Assembly: GCA_009602725.1 (NCBI GenBank)
Contig: WELB01000008.1
Span: forward strand, 979,645 to 1,018,960
Direction of reading: 5' to 3'
Source of the DNA: Spirogloea muscicola
Lineage: Eukaryota > Streptophyta > Zygnematophyceae > Spirogloeales > Spirogloeaceae
DNA: 39,316 nucleotides
The notes under the pieces were generated by a model that made no database searches, was not told the origin of the DNA, and saw nothing but the letters and a program-made list of their open reading frames with translations. The position numbers were made by a program, and so were the translations under genes. Positions 27,047-38,326 of the stretch are shown here, in pieces (position 1 is the stretch's first letter; each line of letters begins with the position of its first letter).

Positions 27047-27120
27047 GTCATGAACACCTGTATGCATCTGGCTGGCTTTCACAGCCGCTCTTTTGATGAT
27101 TTCAGCAGCCGCTTTCCCGC
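27047..27120 (-). repeat. Dispersed repeat family, copy C
   Basis: On plus it carries CTGGCTGGCTTTCACAGCCG. On minus it reads KAAAEIIKRAAVKASQMHTG, clearly related to copy B but with indels of three bases and without the GT after the SQ codons. It lies between the divergent HAD and glucosidase I genes. Confidence 0.65.
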
Positions 27121-27463
27121 TTTGGCCTAGCTCCAGCCAAGGGCTTCGCTTCTGTGTAGCCCCTTACGTTGCGCTTTCTCGTTAGCCCGCCCGAACAGCG
27201 GTCACTTGTGGGTTGGCTTGCTTCTATTGTGGGCCACTCCAGCATTCCGCAGGCCTTAGTTGCAATGCATATTAACAGTATCCCTTCGCGGTGCTGAATC
27301 TCGAGCTCATGCCAGCGACCCACCAGCCACGCTCCTCGACCTCGGCCAGCTGCCTCCGCAAGAGCGGCGGCTGGAGGCAATGCCGCGGCGGCGCAGGTGG
27401 CGAGAGCGGCGGGGCACGACGGCTTGCGCGCGCCCGAGGCGGGAGCTCCGGCCGCTGTGAGGA

Positions 27464-30400
27464 ATGGCAGTCAGGGCCAGTGAGGTCAGCAATGAGTGGC
27501 GANCCCTGCTGGCTCCGCGGGCGCCGGCGCCGCTGGCGGCCGAAGCCGTCGTCACCCCCCTGGCTGCGCGGCGCATGCTGGACCTCGCCCAGGTGGGCCT
27601 GCCGCCGCAACCAGGCCGGCTGCGATGCACGGGCAGCCGCTGAGCTTAGCTCGTCTGCTAGCTCAGCTTGCCCGACAGCCCATCCCACGGGCCTCGACAG
27701 CCGTACACGGCCTCCATGACGAGGCTGCGGGCGCGGCCTGCCGCGCTGCGCTGCAGTTCCAGGGCAGCCGGCGCGAGCGCATGCTGTGGGGCACGTACCG
27801 TCCGCACCTCTACTTTGGCGTCCGCGCAAGGCGAGCCTCGCGCGGCCGAGAAAATCTGGTCTTCTTCTTGGAGCACTGTGACCAGCACAAGCGAGAGCTG
27901 CGTCTGTGGAGCACTTTATCTCGCAACGGAGCCGGCTGCGCAGCTCCACACCGCGTCATGGAGCTTCGTCCGGCAATCGATGGCCCGGGCTTGACTAAGA
28001 GGCATCGAGCTGGTGGCATCGTCGTTCCCTCAGGACGCCCAAGTCGCTGCTTGGCGGTTTCCTGTGGCTTGGGATCAAGGACGGTGGTCTATCCCTGCGC
28101 CACACCTGCGAGGAGTCGGACCGGCTTGCCCGATATGGTTGGCTCCGCCACAACGGCGAGAGCTTCGGCCGGCAGGTCGGGCATGGAGCAGCTCCTCCGT
28201 CCACCGCCTTGTGCTTCAGCAGCAGCTCTGTGTGGCTCACTGCTGCATGGTGCACCGAAGCGGCTGCCTCCGGATGGTCAGCTCAGTCGAAATCAAGCGC
28301 CGTTCTAGTCCAGCTGGTCCAGGTTGCAGCTTAAGGAGGCATCCGCCATGCTCCTACGTTCAGGCTGGGGCGCTGCTGAGGCGGCGTGGCAGTGCTTGCT
28401 CCGCAGGAGATCCTCGATGACCAGAGGCTGATCACGACGTCCTTTGTGAAGAGCTTCGAGCCTGGAGCCGGTTATGGCGGCAGCTGGGCGGCCCGCTTCG
28501 AGGTCACGGAGCCTAGGTAGGAGCCACACCCCTCCTCAAGGCCACTGAGTGACTAGCCAGGTACTGGTACCATGCCGAGGGCCCTTGCTTTATTGTCAAG
28601 CTTGGGCCATGTCATGAAGTCCGGACCAACTTCAGGGCGAGGAAGTCAAATTTGGCTCAGCATTTCTCTGCAGATTACCTACACGTGCTCGCGCATGTGA
28701 GCTTGTTGAGGTGTGGAGTTCCACATAAGCATATGCTTGAGTTTAGTGCCGGTGTCTATGCCTCGCCTAGCTCTGCCTGTTGCTGCAGCCACTTCCGGGG
28801 GTCAAGCTCACCAGCAGCGGTGCCTCCCGAGCAGCTCGAGCAAGGAGGAGTACTCTGACCCTCTGAGGAAGGCTGTGGCGATCTTCTACATGGTCGATGA
28901 AGGAGGTGGAGAGCTGGCGCCCCCTCGAGAAATGCCACTTGCATCGGGCAGCGTTGTGGCCTCTGGGTCGGACAAGACCGTTGGCGAGTGGGAACTGACC
29001 TTGCATGTACAGGTATTGCACTGTCACCGAGCACTCTTTGCATACTGGACTATATAAGTCTGATGTAAGGATCTCAAGATAGTATCAAGTATGCAGATGG
29101 GCTTGCTCTATCAATCAGTCCATGAAGATGGCCCGTGTTGAACTGGCTCATCGCAGAGCTGGGCAGATGTAAGCTGGGTTGGCCTGCAGACAGCCCATAT
29201 GCACAACATTACCGACCTGATGATGCAGGTCTACATCCAGCAGGTAATTGATCAGAAAGCTGTCCCTGCACTGGTTAGGAAGTCACAGTAACGAGAATCT
29301 GAGCTTGTGAAGGTCGTTTGATCATGGAGATGCAATCTGAAAAAGGAGTAGCGGCAAGTGGGTAAAGGATCCAAGGAAGCAGAGAAAGCTACACAATGCT
29401 CTTGCCAGCAATGATGTTAATTTCATGCTTGACTTGGCCTTCTGTGCAGTTTCGGGAGCGGCAGATTGTGGAGTTGCCTAATAGCAGCATGCACCACCCT
29501 AACCTGATTGCTATACAGGTACGATGCAAAGAATTGTTGATAAACTTGGACAGTGCTTCAGTGCTTCTTTGATGAGGAAGCTCCACCCATGGTTGCACGC
29601 CTTCGTTTCATCAATGTAGTTGGTTGGGTTGCAATTTGCACATTGTTCGATAGATGGCGGCCTAACTTGGGCCAGTCCTTTTTGCCTTGATGCCACGGCC
29701 AGAGACTGGCTGACTCTTAAGGGTGGCGGTTGACCCCTTCAGGTCTCTGCAAAGCCACCTCTTCAAGTGGATTTCTCTTTTGTGTCTGGCCTCAAGATAT
29801 TCCGTGGTTCCAGCCGCGCCCACCAGCTCGCAGGTTACTTGACAGATGCTGCCCTGACTGCTAACTGAGCCTCTAGTGTCTTTCATCTACATGCTGCATC
29901 GGTCATATCATCTACACTATCTGCTCCTGACGGTCATACCAACTTTGTGGCTGGCTTCGCCGAAATATCACTATTGTCATGATGAACTTGGTAGTCTTGA
30001 AGTGTTGCGACAAGGTTCATCCATCCGAGAGCATGTCTCAGCCATATAAAGCTGTCCAATGGCTAATGTTGCTAGCCATTCATGCGTGCTCTTTTGTAGG
30101 TGAGAAGCTAAGCGCCATGCTCAAGCAAGAGGAAGACAAATTCGACAGCAAGTTTGAAAGAATTTTCTCCTTTCCGGCTGAGGTATATACCTAGCTTGAG
30201 AAGGTATTGATGTCTCCAACCAAGGGTGCCAAAGTCAAGCTATCTCAGTTGACGTTGACTGCATTTTGGAATTGACAAACATGTGAGTAGAAGTTGGCTT
30301 TGTGCCTACTTCAAGCTGCCCACGATCTGGTCATTGTGAGTAGCATAAACTGCATGGGTGGCAAGAGTTATGCCTACTTACATATTGGAATCAATATTTT

Positions 30401-33400
30401 TCATCATCCCCAGAACGAGATTGTCAAGTATTACAAGTATGTGAGGTACAACCCTCCTTGGAAGGCTCTATCAGCCTTCTAAGCCTGCCCTTTTGCTGGA
30501 GGTCTCGCAGGTGGACTCAACTGACAAGGACATTGCCAAGGCTGCCCTCAGTAATCTGCTAGGTGGCATTGGCTACTTCTATGGTCGCTCCCGCATACAG
30601 GTGTGACACTGTAGCCATATTTGTCTCCAATGCCATTGCCTGCTTCTCATGGCAGGCACTGAACTTGAATTTCTGAACGTAACGGAGGTAATGAAGGTAC
30701 TGAAGGTAATGAAGGTAACGGTCGAGACGCATCAACGTGAAGTTGCTGTGGATATATAAGAGTTGCTATGTCATGACGGGGCATATGCAAGTGTCATACG
30801 TTGGATCGACTACTTAATCAGTGAATGGCAATTAACAAGGTGTGGGCAAGCACTCTACTACGTACTACTTGTCCTGTTGATAAAGGACCTGACAAAGGTC
30901 CTACTGCTACAGGCAACTGCAAGGAGTGGTGCGGAATCAAAGATCCAGCTCTATTGGCCTGCTCCCCTGTACACAGCAGTACCTAGCCGGTCCTTCTTTC
31001 CAAGAGGCTTTCTGTGGGATGAGGGATTCCATCAGCTCCTCATCAGGTTCGCAATTCTTAACCAGAAGTTGTTTCATGTAGGTCAATACTGTTGTGAATT
31101 AAGTATATGCGGCTAATATTGTGTGATGTCAACAAGCTTTACATCTTTCATCCTCTAGGTAGTGGTGGTTGTTGTACATTTTTCATCGAATCCCCGATGT
31201 CTGACCACCTGGCCTGAGAAATAGTGATGGAACAGTGCTATGATGCTGCAGAAAGTGGGACAAGGGCATCCACCATGACGTGGTAGCACACTGGTTGGAC
31301 CTTATGAATTGTCAGGGATGGATTCCGAGGGAGCAGATACTTGGGCAGGAGGCTCGCAGGTGATTGCTGGTTAGCTGCACATACGACGTGGCTAGCGTGA
31401 CTAGCTACTCAAAACCAACACTCATGCCTGGTTGACGTATGTGCCTATGAGAAATGAGGCTATGCCCTCCACCAGCTATCGGTCTCAGGACTTCACCTCT
31501 CTCTTTGCTTGTGGCGAGCAGCAAGGTCCCCAGCGAGTTTGTTGTCCAGCGGACTTCCAATGCCAACCCACCTACCCTCTTTCTCTCTTTCCAAGGTACG
31601 ATGCTTTTACCTCTGCTTCGCAGTTGGCTTTGATTCGTCGAGCTGGGCTGAGCGTATGTCATGGCAATTACCGAGTATTCAAAGAGAAGCTGGTAATTCT
31701 GTTGCGCATGCTGCTTGCTTTTATGCAACCCAGATAGAGAGAACTCATATGTACATAACAACTGCTCCCATATCCCTTGTAGAGCTGGCAATGGAAGTGG
31801 AGCGAGGAGAAGGAACTGCAGATGATGTCGAATTTCTGCGTAGCAGTTTTCCTCGTTTGAAGGCCTGGTACAACTGGTTCAACAGTACCCAAAGAGGCAA
31901 GTGGCTCTACTTGCATGCTACTAGTAACTAGATGAGCCAGCTGCTTGCTATCATGCAGGTTCTTCTGCAGGAATAGACATCAGGGCTTTGCATTTTCAAG
32001 CGCATTCTCCAGACATTCGAGTATATACCTTCCATTCTTGTAGGATAGTCTCAGTTGCTTCTCCAGCTTGCATCCTGCCATTGGTAGTGCCCTATCAACC
32101 TCCTCGTCTCCATCAAATTCTGGCGAGGTGACCAGAGTGGCGTCCTGTATCCTTCCATTGTGGCAGGTTCCAACCCTGGAAGCTTCTACTGGCATGGCCG
32201 TGATCAAGATACTGAAGCTGAACTCAATCCAAAGGTAATGTAGCACAGACAAAGCCTGTGAGCTAGTATTCATTGTCTGTCATGATTGCGGAACACTTGT
32301 CACAGCAACAATTCGGGCCCTTTGAGAAGATTATACTAAATCCTAAATCCTGCAATTAAGGCTTATCTGTTGATATCCCAGGTTCAATATCAGATGTGCA
32401 CCTTTTCTTTGGTGATTGTTTTAGATAAAGCAAGACTGGAAGTGCTATGGTTGGTCCTTAATGATGTCATTCCTGTTCTACCACATGCACCTGAAGACTC
32501 TGACCTCGGGTTTGGACGATTATCCAAGAGCTAGCCATCCCTCGCATGACGAGCGGCATTTGGATTTACGCTGCTGGATGGCGCTGGCTTCAGAATGCAT
32601 GTTCCGCATTGCCAGGATCATCAAGGAACCTTCTCATGTGAGATTCTTGCATATAAGCTCGTTATCTTGTCGTAATATTGTAGCACATCTTGTGAGTACT
32701 CCAAATGCTGTCCTTGTTATACGGACTTATACTGCCTCGAACTGTCACCAGATGCTGTGTGCTGATTGATAGTTGTTATTTTGCAAATCACTCTCTCAGG
32801 AGTATGAAAAGAATCTGATACAGCTGTCGCAAATGGAAGCACTTGACAAGGTCAACAACCTGTGACATTGTGACTGCAGTGATAATGTTGCAAGAAGTTG
32901 GCAGTCTCTATGAAAAACTCTGCTCAAAGTAGCAAATGCAGCTCATTGCATGTCCTGCTTGCATAGTGGAGTCACCTACAAGGAGCATCAATTTGCCCCG
33001 CGGCAAGGCCCAAACACTGAGATGGAGCCACCTATTGCTTGTTCAGCTACACCTGGATGCTGCCTCAGGTCGATACTACGACTTTGGCAATCACACGGAG
33101 CAGGTGAAGAGCAGCATTTCTGTAGATGCCAGCTCCGCACGAGAGAATCAATGTGGAGTCTCATTTGCTTTCAGATATAGCGATTGATTTACTCAGTACT
33201 GTGCATGCCCAGTAAACCCTGGCAGCTGGGTACTGCGTCGCCTCTTGAATCTAGGTGAAGCTGGTCAGCACAGAGGAGGGGCACTGGGTACGGCAAGTTC
33301 TTGGCCGCCCAAGGCCGCGGTTGGTGCCGCAGTTTGGCTACAACAGCTTGTTCCCCCTCCTCATGCGATTACTTCCTTCAGTGAGCAGTCTGTCACTGAG

Positions 33401-34540
33401 CTGACTTAGCCCCAGCTGTTTTCATGTTTGATGTTGACGCAGCTGCTCAATACTTTGACTTTCATAGAAGGTGCAATCATTTGCATAGTGAGGGAGTAGT
33501 CAATGGCTTAATATCAGGTGACAATCGAAGCTGTTGTGTCACCCTCTTGATAGTGCAGTCCTCAGATCGCCTGGGTCAGCAGCTCGAGCTGCTGAGGGTC
33601 GAGACACTCCTGTGGACTTCCTTTGGCCTTCGCTCCCTTGCCACCTCGAGGCACTTACAGCTTCTCTTTCTCAGGCTGTCATTGATGCAATCATGCTGCT
33701 GCATGCAAAGCAGAGAGAGAGAGATGTGCCTAACATGGTGCAAGTTATGCCCTGAAGCACGAAAACATGTCACACACTGGAGTGAGGACAAAGTGGGCTT
33801 ATTTGTTTGTGATCAAGTTGTGTGCTTGCTGTAGGCAGCTCCTTGTACATGAAGTACAACACGCAACATGATGGCCCATACTGGCGAGGGCCTGTTTGGA
33901 TCAACATCAATTTCATGACACTATCCTCCCTCCACTTCTACTCACGCGGTGAGTGTTCCAGCCCGCTTTCAAGAGTGATACTCGCCAGCCATGCGGATGC
34001 TGGGAGTCAATGAGGAGCTGATTACTTCTGGCAACTCTAATGTCGTACTATCATGAGCACAGATTGCATGATCAGACGCTTCTGGCTGTTACAGGCTACC
34101 CATGAAGATGTTATTGCATTCTTGTGATTCCTTCATTGCAACTTTTGGCAGCTCAAGGGCCTCATCAAGAAATCGCCGCTAGACTCTACACTGAGCTCCG
34201 GCAGAATGTGATGAGGTGCGCATCAACTGAATCCCAGGTTCATGAGTATTAACTTACTAAACTGCTAGCAGCCCCGCCCTAAGAGCTTCTTTGACAAAGT
34301 AAGAAAGTCTTACATCCGTGCCTGCTTGTTGGCAACCCCTAGCATCTCTCAGGCACCTCATGACAGGAGTACTAACACCATCTTGACTGTCTCTGCAGGA
34401 ACGTTTTAGCTGAGTACCGAGCAAGTGGTTACCTGTGGGAGCAGTACGACAACGCAAACAGTGGGAAAGGGAAGGGGTCACACCCATTCACTGGCTGGAC
34501 ATCATTGCTCGTCCTCATCATGGCAGAGAGCTACCAGTGA
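27464..34540 (+). CDS. GCS1: Mannosyl-oligosaccharide glucosidase (glucosidase I, GH63)
   Basis: ER enzyme that removes the terminal alpha-1,2 glucose from the N-glycan precursor. Exons: 27464-27592, 27757-27830, 28034-28175, 28407-28516, 28835-29012, 29157-29228, 29450-29518, 29743-29833, 30100-30182, 30511-30600, 30913-31046, 31252-31359, 31522-31595, 31783-31896, 32167-32234, 32497-32637, 32800-32850, 33047-33103, 33255-33380, 33559-33650, 33839-33948, 34158-34215, 34399-34540. The frame closes at 770 residues (Arabidopsis about 852). Motifs: [26 protein letters not shown] (catalytic Asp region), [45 protein letters not shown] (catalytic Glu region). Introns at 27831, 31897 and 33651 use GC donors. 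The usual N-terminal membrane anchor is not seen and an N lies at 27503, so an upstream exon may be missing. Confidence 0.93.
30681..30721 (+). repeat. 9-bp intronic tandem repeat of donor-like units
   Basis: Units of (A/C)TGAAGGTA are repeated about four times inside the glucosidase I intron 30601-30912. Each carries an AAG|GTA-like donor match. Likely a slippage microsatellite. Confidence 0.6.
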
Positions 34541-34898
34541 AGTGCATGGCAAGGAAAAGCACTCCTGTGTAGTTACAAGGTGTGCTTAAGGAAGTAAGCT
34601 GGTAAGCACAGACTGTGCTGTCTGCAAACTTCCAACAGTACTGAGATCCTGGAAGGGCTCACAAGTCGAAAGTTAAGGAGGAAGATCACATACAAATAGG
34701 GAAATAATTTCTTCAGTCAATACCTCACACCTTGCCACACGGCATTTGCTGGTAACAGGTACCAGGACTCCTTGTGAAAGTTGACAGTCAGCCTTCTTGC
34801 CATGATGTTTTACCTTTTTCACCACAAAAAATCGGCCGAGTCCTGATGTATTTGAGTCGAGACTGTTTGAGTACACTAGGCCACTGTGGCCTACCCTC
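34541..34898. other. Convergent 3' region of glucosidase I and LEA-like gene
   Basis: It separates two stops facing each other. TTACA at 34573-34577 gives TGTAA on minus, about 320 nt after the LEA-like stop, and is a candidate poly(A) signal. No TGTAA is seen on plus here. Confidence 0.4.
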
Positions 34899-35678
34899 CT
34901 ACTTGGCCTTGCCAGCGTCCTTCTCAACCTCCTTGGTGACCTCATCTTCGGTATTGATGGCGAGATTGCCGCTCCCACGGCGCTTGCCAACCAGGTCCTC
35001 CGCGAGGCCTTGGCCGCCACCCTGCAGCTCCTCGCCCAGCGACCCCGCAACCGAGCTCACGGCATTGGCGATCGAGGTCACGGTCTCACGGGCGGCAGTG
35101 CCGAGGTCCACGCCGGGCGCCGAGTTGGCGCTCGTGGCCTTCTGCGAGGCCTCCCCGGACATGTAGTCCGCCTCCTGCTCCAGATGCTGCGCCGCGCGGC
35201 CGGCGTCCTTGTGCCCCGGGCTGGTGTCACCCCCGAAGAGGCCCTGCGCGCCGCGCCGCGCGTCCTCCATGAGCTGCTCCGCGCCCTCCACCGCGCTCTC
35301 GGACGCGAGCTCCTTGACGACGCCCTCCTCGCCCTTCTTGTGGGCGCCGGCGTCCGTGCCCTCGCCCAGCACCTCGATGAGCTTCGCCTCGGTCGGGATG
35401 CCGATGTCCTCCGAGTCGCGGTGGCCGCCCATCATGTCCTGCTTCAGCTCCTGCCCCAGGTCCTGGCTCTTGTGCACCCGGCGCTTGTCCTCGCCCAGCT
35501 CCTGCGCCTGGGCGCGGCAGCCGCGCCGGCGGCCGGCCACCAGGGGCCGCGCGAGCGGCGCGCCGCCGACCAGCGGCCGGGCAAAGGAGGTCGACCTGGA
35601 GGCTGACAGCGCGCCCAGCTCGGCCACGGCGAGGGCGACCGCTTGCGGCGGCGCCGCGCAGGATGCGGAGGCCGCCAT
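34899..35678 (-). CDS. LEA-like hydrophilic protein with plastid-type leader
   Basis: Intronless frame of 259 residues starting at the ATG 35678. The first 60 residues are rich in Ala, Ser and Arg with no acid residues apart from one Glu (MAASASCAAPPQAVALAVAE, then SASRSTSFARPL), resembling a chloroplast transit peptide ending near RRRGCRAQAQ. The rest is hydrophilic, rich in Glu, Lys, Ala and Gly, with no membrane segment (HLEQEADYMSGEASQKATSA; ends TKEVEKDAGKAK). This is the composition of late-embryogenesis-abundant proteins that protect during dehydration; no exact family is recognised. It shares a divergent promoter with the gene at 36637. High GC and strong codon bias support it being real. 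Confidence 0.75.
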   Translation of the reverse strand: MAASASCAAPPQAVALAVAELGALSASRSTSFARPLVGGAPLARPLVAGRRRGCRAQAQELGEDKRRVHKSQDLGQELKQDMMGGHRDSEDIGIPTEAKLIEVLGEGTDAGAHKKGEEGVVKELASESAVEGAEQLMEDARRGAQGLFGGDTSPGHKDAGRAAQHLEQEADYMSGEASQKATSANSAPGVDLGTAARETVTSIANAVSSVAGSLGEELQGGGQGLAEDLVGKRRGSGNLAINTEDEVTKEVEKDAGKAK

Positions 35679-36103
35679 GGCTGCAGGCTGGGCTTGGGCA
35701 GCGGTGCCACTTGCGAGCGGGCCTGCGTGAGCTGCAGGAAGGCGGGCGAAGGTCGACCCTTAGCGGAAACGGCGGCGCGGGCCCTCTCGCAGCGCAGCGG
35801 TCCCTCTGGCAATGGCGGCGGCGGCGGCGGCGGCGGCGGGGACGGGCAGTCGGGCTCGGGCTATCCGAAGTATGACTCCAAGTTTGCACCCAGGCGCCTG
35901 GGAGGACAAGTCAGCACCGCCACGTGGGACCCTTGGCGCTGGCCACCTGTGCGGGCTCAGGGCGACGGGGCTGCGAGGAGCCGGAGGAGAGGGAGCGGCC
36001 GCGGCTGCCACGTGTTCTCTCGAGCCGACGTGGCGCTCGAGGTCTGCGGGTGCGCCCCAGGCCAACAACGGGGGCCGCCCCGGGTGGCGGGTGACCGCTG
36101 TCC

Positions 36104-36159
36104 GCGGTTAGCCGAGCTCCAGCTAACCGGCGGGGCCAGCGCTGGCGGTTAGCCGAGCT
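36104..36159. repeat. Direct and inverted repeats in the divergent promoter
   Basis: GCGGTTAGCCGAGCT occurs at 36104-36118 and exactly again at 36145-36159. Between them GCTAACCG (36122-36129) is the reverse complement of CGGTTAGC in the second copy, with CCAGCGCTGG, itself palindromic, in the loop. The arrangement suggests a protein-binding site. Confidence 0.7.
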
Positions 36160-36174
36160 AGCGTGGTTTCACCG

Positions 36175-36186
36175 AACCCTAACCCT
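36175..36186 (+). promoter_or_regulatory. Telo-box-like AACCCTAACCCT
   Basis: Two telomere-like units beside the promoter repeats. Telo-boxes are promoter elements in plants. Two units are too few to suggest an internal telomere. Confidence 0.35.
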
Positions 36187-36545
36187 CAGCCCCGCGAGGG
36201 GCGAGGCGCCGACCCCTGCTGGAGTTATCCGGCCGGTGACCCGGTCGGCCTGTCGGGGTTAAGTCCTCCCGAACCCCTNGCGCTGCGCCTGCCCGCGCCG
36301 GGCGAGCCCCGCTGCGGCGCTGGAGGGCTGCGCGCCGCCGAGCCCTCTGGTGAGCTCCGCCTGCTGGCTCGCTCGGCCTGCCCGGACGGCCTTCGCCGGC
36401 GTCGTAGTGGCGGCGCTGGTGGCGCCAGCGCGCGTCGGGTCGCTCTCGGAGGCAGCACGTCCACCGGTCGGAGGGCCCGTCCAGTCGGCTCGCAGTGGCG
36501 CTCAAAGCCCACTGCGTGGTCAGCTGATGCGCGGCTTTGTGGCTC

Positions 36546-36552
36546 TTTATAT
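36546..36552 (+). promoter_or_regulatory. TATA box for the gene at 36637
   Basis: TTTATAT inside otherwise very GC-rich DNA, 85 bp before the first in-frame ATG. It fits a start of transcription about 55 bp before the ATG. Confidence 0.5.
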
Positions 36553-36636
36553 GCGCAGCGACGCGACGGGCGCCACGAGGCCTCAGAGCGGGGCTTCCTT
36601 TCCAGGAGCAGCGGCAGGCCGTTCGGGCCGTCGCGG

Positions 36637-37473
36637 ATGCTCCTGGCGGCCGCGGGTGCCAGCGGCAGTGGTGGCAAGACGGAGTTTGAGGAGCACTCGA
36701 TGGAGGAGCAGGCGGGCGGGAGGGCCAAGCAGGCGCTGGAGGAGTCCGTGGCGGACGCCCGGGACTCGCACGGCTCCGACGCCAAGCCCGCCACCGCGTC
36801 CTTCTCGGAGCACTCGCTGGAGGAGGCGATGGGCGAGCGCGCCAAGGCCGCCATGGAGGGCTGGACGGAGCGCCTGCAGAGCGACGACGACAGTGGTGGC
36901 GTCGTCGCACCAGCGCCTGGGAAGGGCTCGTGGCGTGCGGATGGGGACGGCTCCATGGGCGATGCTGCAGGCGGTCTCCTCGAAGACGGACAATCACGAC
37001 AAGCGTCAGGAGGGGGGGAGGCAGAGCGAGGCTCGCATGACTCGACGGCAGCGAGTGCCGCTGGCAAGGTCACCAGAGGCGCGGGTGAGGCGGGCGTCGA
37101 TGCTGGGGCCGTCACGGTCGACGACCTGGCGCAGCACGAGCGGCAGCTGCGGGCGGCCAACCGGCCCCTGACAAACGGCCGGCTGGCCTCCATCCAGCCT
37201 GCACCCCATAAGGACAGCGTCACAGCCAATAGTGGGGAAGGCGTGGCAGGCGATTCTGCAATGCTAAACGTCTTGATGTCCCCGCAGTCCGACGCCGAGG
37301 TCGTCATGCGAGGCAGTGGCAACAGGATCGAGGGCTTTGCAGAAGCGGCGTCGCTGCAGACCTGGCTGGCTGAGGAGGGCATGCTGAAGGAGGACTACCT
37401 TCAGCGGGCAGAGGGCTTCCTTGCTGAGGGCGCAGCAGCCATCCAGGAGAGGATAGGTGCTGGCAGCAGCTAG
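36637..37473 (+). CDS. LEA-like hydrophilic protein with internal EHS-RAK repeat
   Basis: Intronless, 278 residues from the first in-frame ATG (36637); the frame is open further upstream to 36163 but has no ATG there, and a TATA box at 36546 supports the later start. Hydrophilic, rich in Gly, Ala, Ser, Asp and Glu. Two related segments occur about 39 residues apart: FEEHSMEEQAGGRAKQALEE (17-36) and FSEHSLEEAMGERAKAAMEG (56-75). The C-terminus is predicted helical (WLAEEGMLKEDYLQRAEGFL). No known domain is recognised. It forms a divergent pair with the LEA-like gene at 35678, and similar composition suggests a shared stress role. An organelle leader is not obvious, although the upstream frame is Arg/Ser-rich. 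Confidence 0.7.
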   Translation: MLLAAAGASGSGGKTEFEEHSMEEQAGGRAKQALEESVADARDSHGSDAKPATASFSEHSLEEAMGERAKAAMEGWTERLQSDDDSGGVVAPAPGKGSWRADGDGSMGDAAGGLLEDGQSRQASGGGEAERGSHDSTAASAAGKVTRGAGEAGVDAGAVTVDDLAQHERQLRAANRPLTNGRLASIQPAPHKDSVTANSGEGVAGDSAMLNVLMSPQSDAEVVMRGSGNRIEGFAEAASLQTWLAEEGMLKEDYLQRAEGFLAEGAAAIQERIGAGSS

Positions 37474-38326
37474 TCATAAGCAGCGGTCACAACTGCTGTA
37501 GTCCTACATTGTCGACATTGGTTTTTCACTTTGCAGTTGCATGCTGACTTCCGACTAGGTAGTTGCGCTTCTTTTATTTCTGTGCCATATACATACCTTT
37601 TTCACAGCTGCTGAAAGGCCGCGATTGCATCTCAGGACTTAGTTCATAAGCCTGTATGTTGCAATTGGCACAGTAAACCCTTGGTAGCTTGACCCGCTTG
37701 GCAAGCATCGGTTATGTCCTGTGTGCGACCGTAGTTGGCAGGGTGTTATCTCTGTTCCTCAGTCCATCTGGACTCTCACTGGTGCTGTTGGACGATTCTT
37801 CAGCCCAAGACTATTGAAGCCCTGGAATAATAGTAACCCAAAGCCATATGCTTATAGACATATGGAAGTTGCGACGTGCAATGTCATACTGTGAGAGGTT
37901 GGAGAGGTTGCACAGAGGTTCTGCTGGGCAGTTGTAGGCTGCGCTTAATTTGCAACAATACGATGTTGTTAGACATATAATGCACAGCGGAGGGCTGATT
38001 GTCGAGCCTCCCAGCCAGGTGAAACGCCTCACCGGTTCTGCAGGCATATCGCGAAGGTCTGTCGGTGCTAAGGGGCTCATCTCATTTAGCTCCGCAACCC
38101 TGTAGCCTCCGCACTTGTGGACGAGACAGCTGAGGACAGTAGCGGAGGAGATGGTGCTATCAAGTGCTGGTGAGCTGAGGCACTGTGCGGGGCCCAAGCT
38201 CAGCAGCCCAATCCAGCCCATTTAAGTGCCGCGAGGTCCAAGTGGGCATGTATATGCTCATACGGTGGGGCCTCCGTAAGCAAGCGGGTACTGATAGTCG
38301 AGAGCAGTTGTAAGAGCAAGCCATGT

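Larger units (their letters stand above)
35679..36636. promoter_or_regulatory. Divergent promoter with G-box/ABRE-like elements
   Basis: The 958 bp between the two LEA-like genes contain CACGTGGG at 35921, CACGTG at 36009-36014 and ACGTGGC at 36028-36034, all ABRE/G-box cores bound by bZIP factors in plants. It also holds the inverted repeat at 36104-36159, a telo-box-like sequence at 36175 and a TATA box at 36546 for the plus gene. Regulation by desiccation or a related stress is inferred, not shown. Confidence 0.5.

Noticed and set aside
28561-28680. Extra glucosidase I exon reading YWYHAEGPC
   Set aside because: It does not match the family between FEVTEP and EEYSDPL. Splicing 28516 to 28835 matches in phase and length.
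33534-33755. Alternative frame reading [17 protein letters not shown]
   Set aside because: Not glucosidase I sequence; the adjacent frame gives the family's FGLRSLA followed by SSLYMK through a GC donor.
35227-35889. 220-residue minus frame, and plus frame 35010-35606
   Set aside because: Shadows of the LEA-like gene in GC-rich DNA, Arg/Pro-rich.
36175-36186. Interstitial telomere
   Set aside because: Only two repeat units, inside a promoter between two genes.
37811-38221. 136-residue minus frame
   Set aside because: No motif, ordinary composition, no splice or start support.
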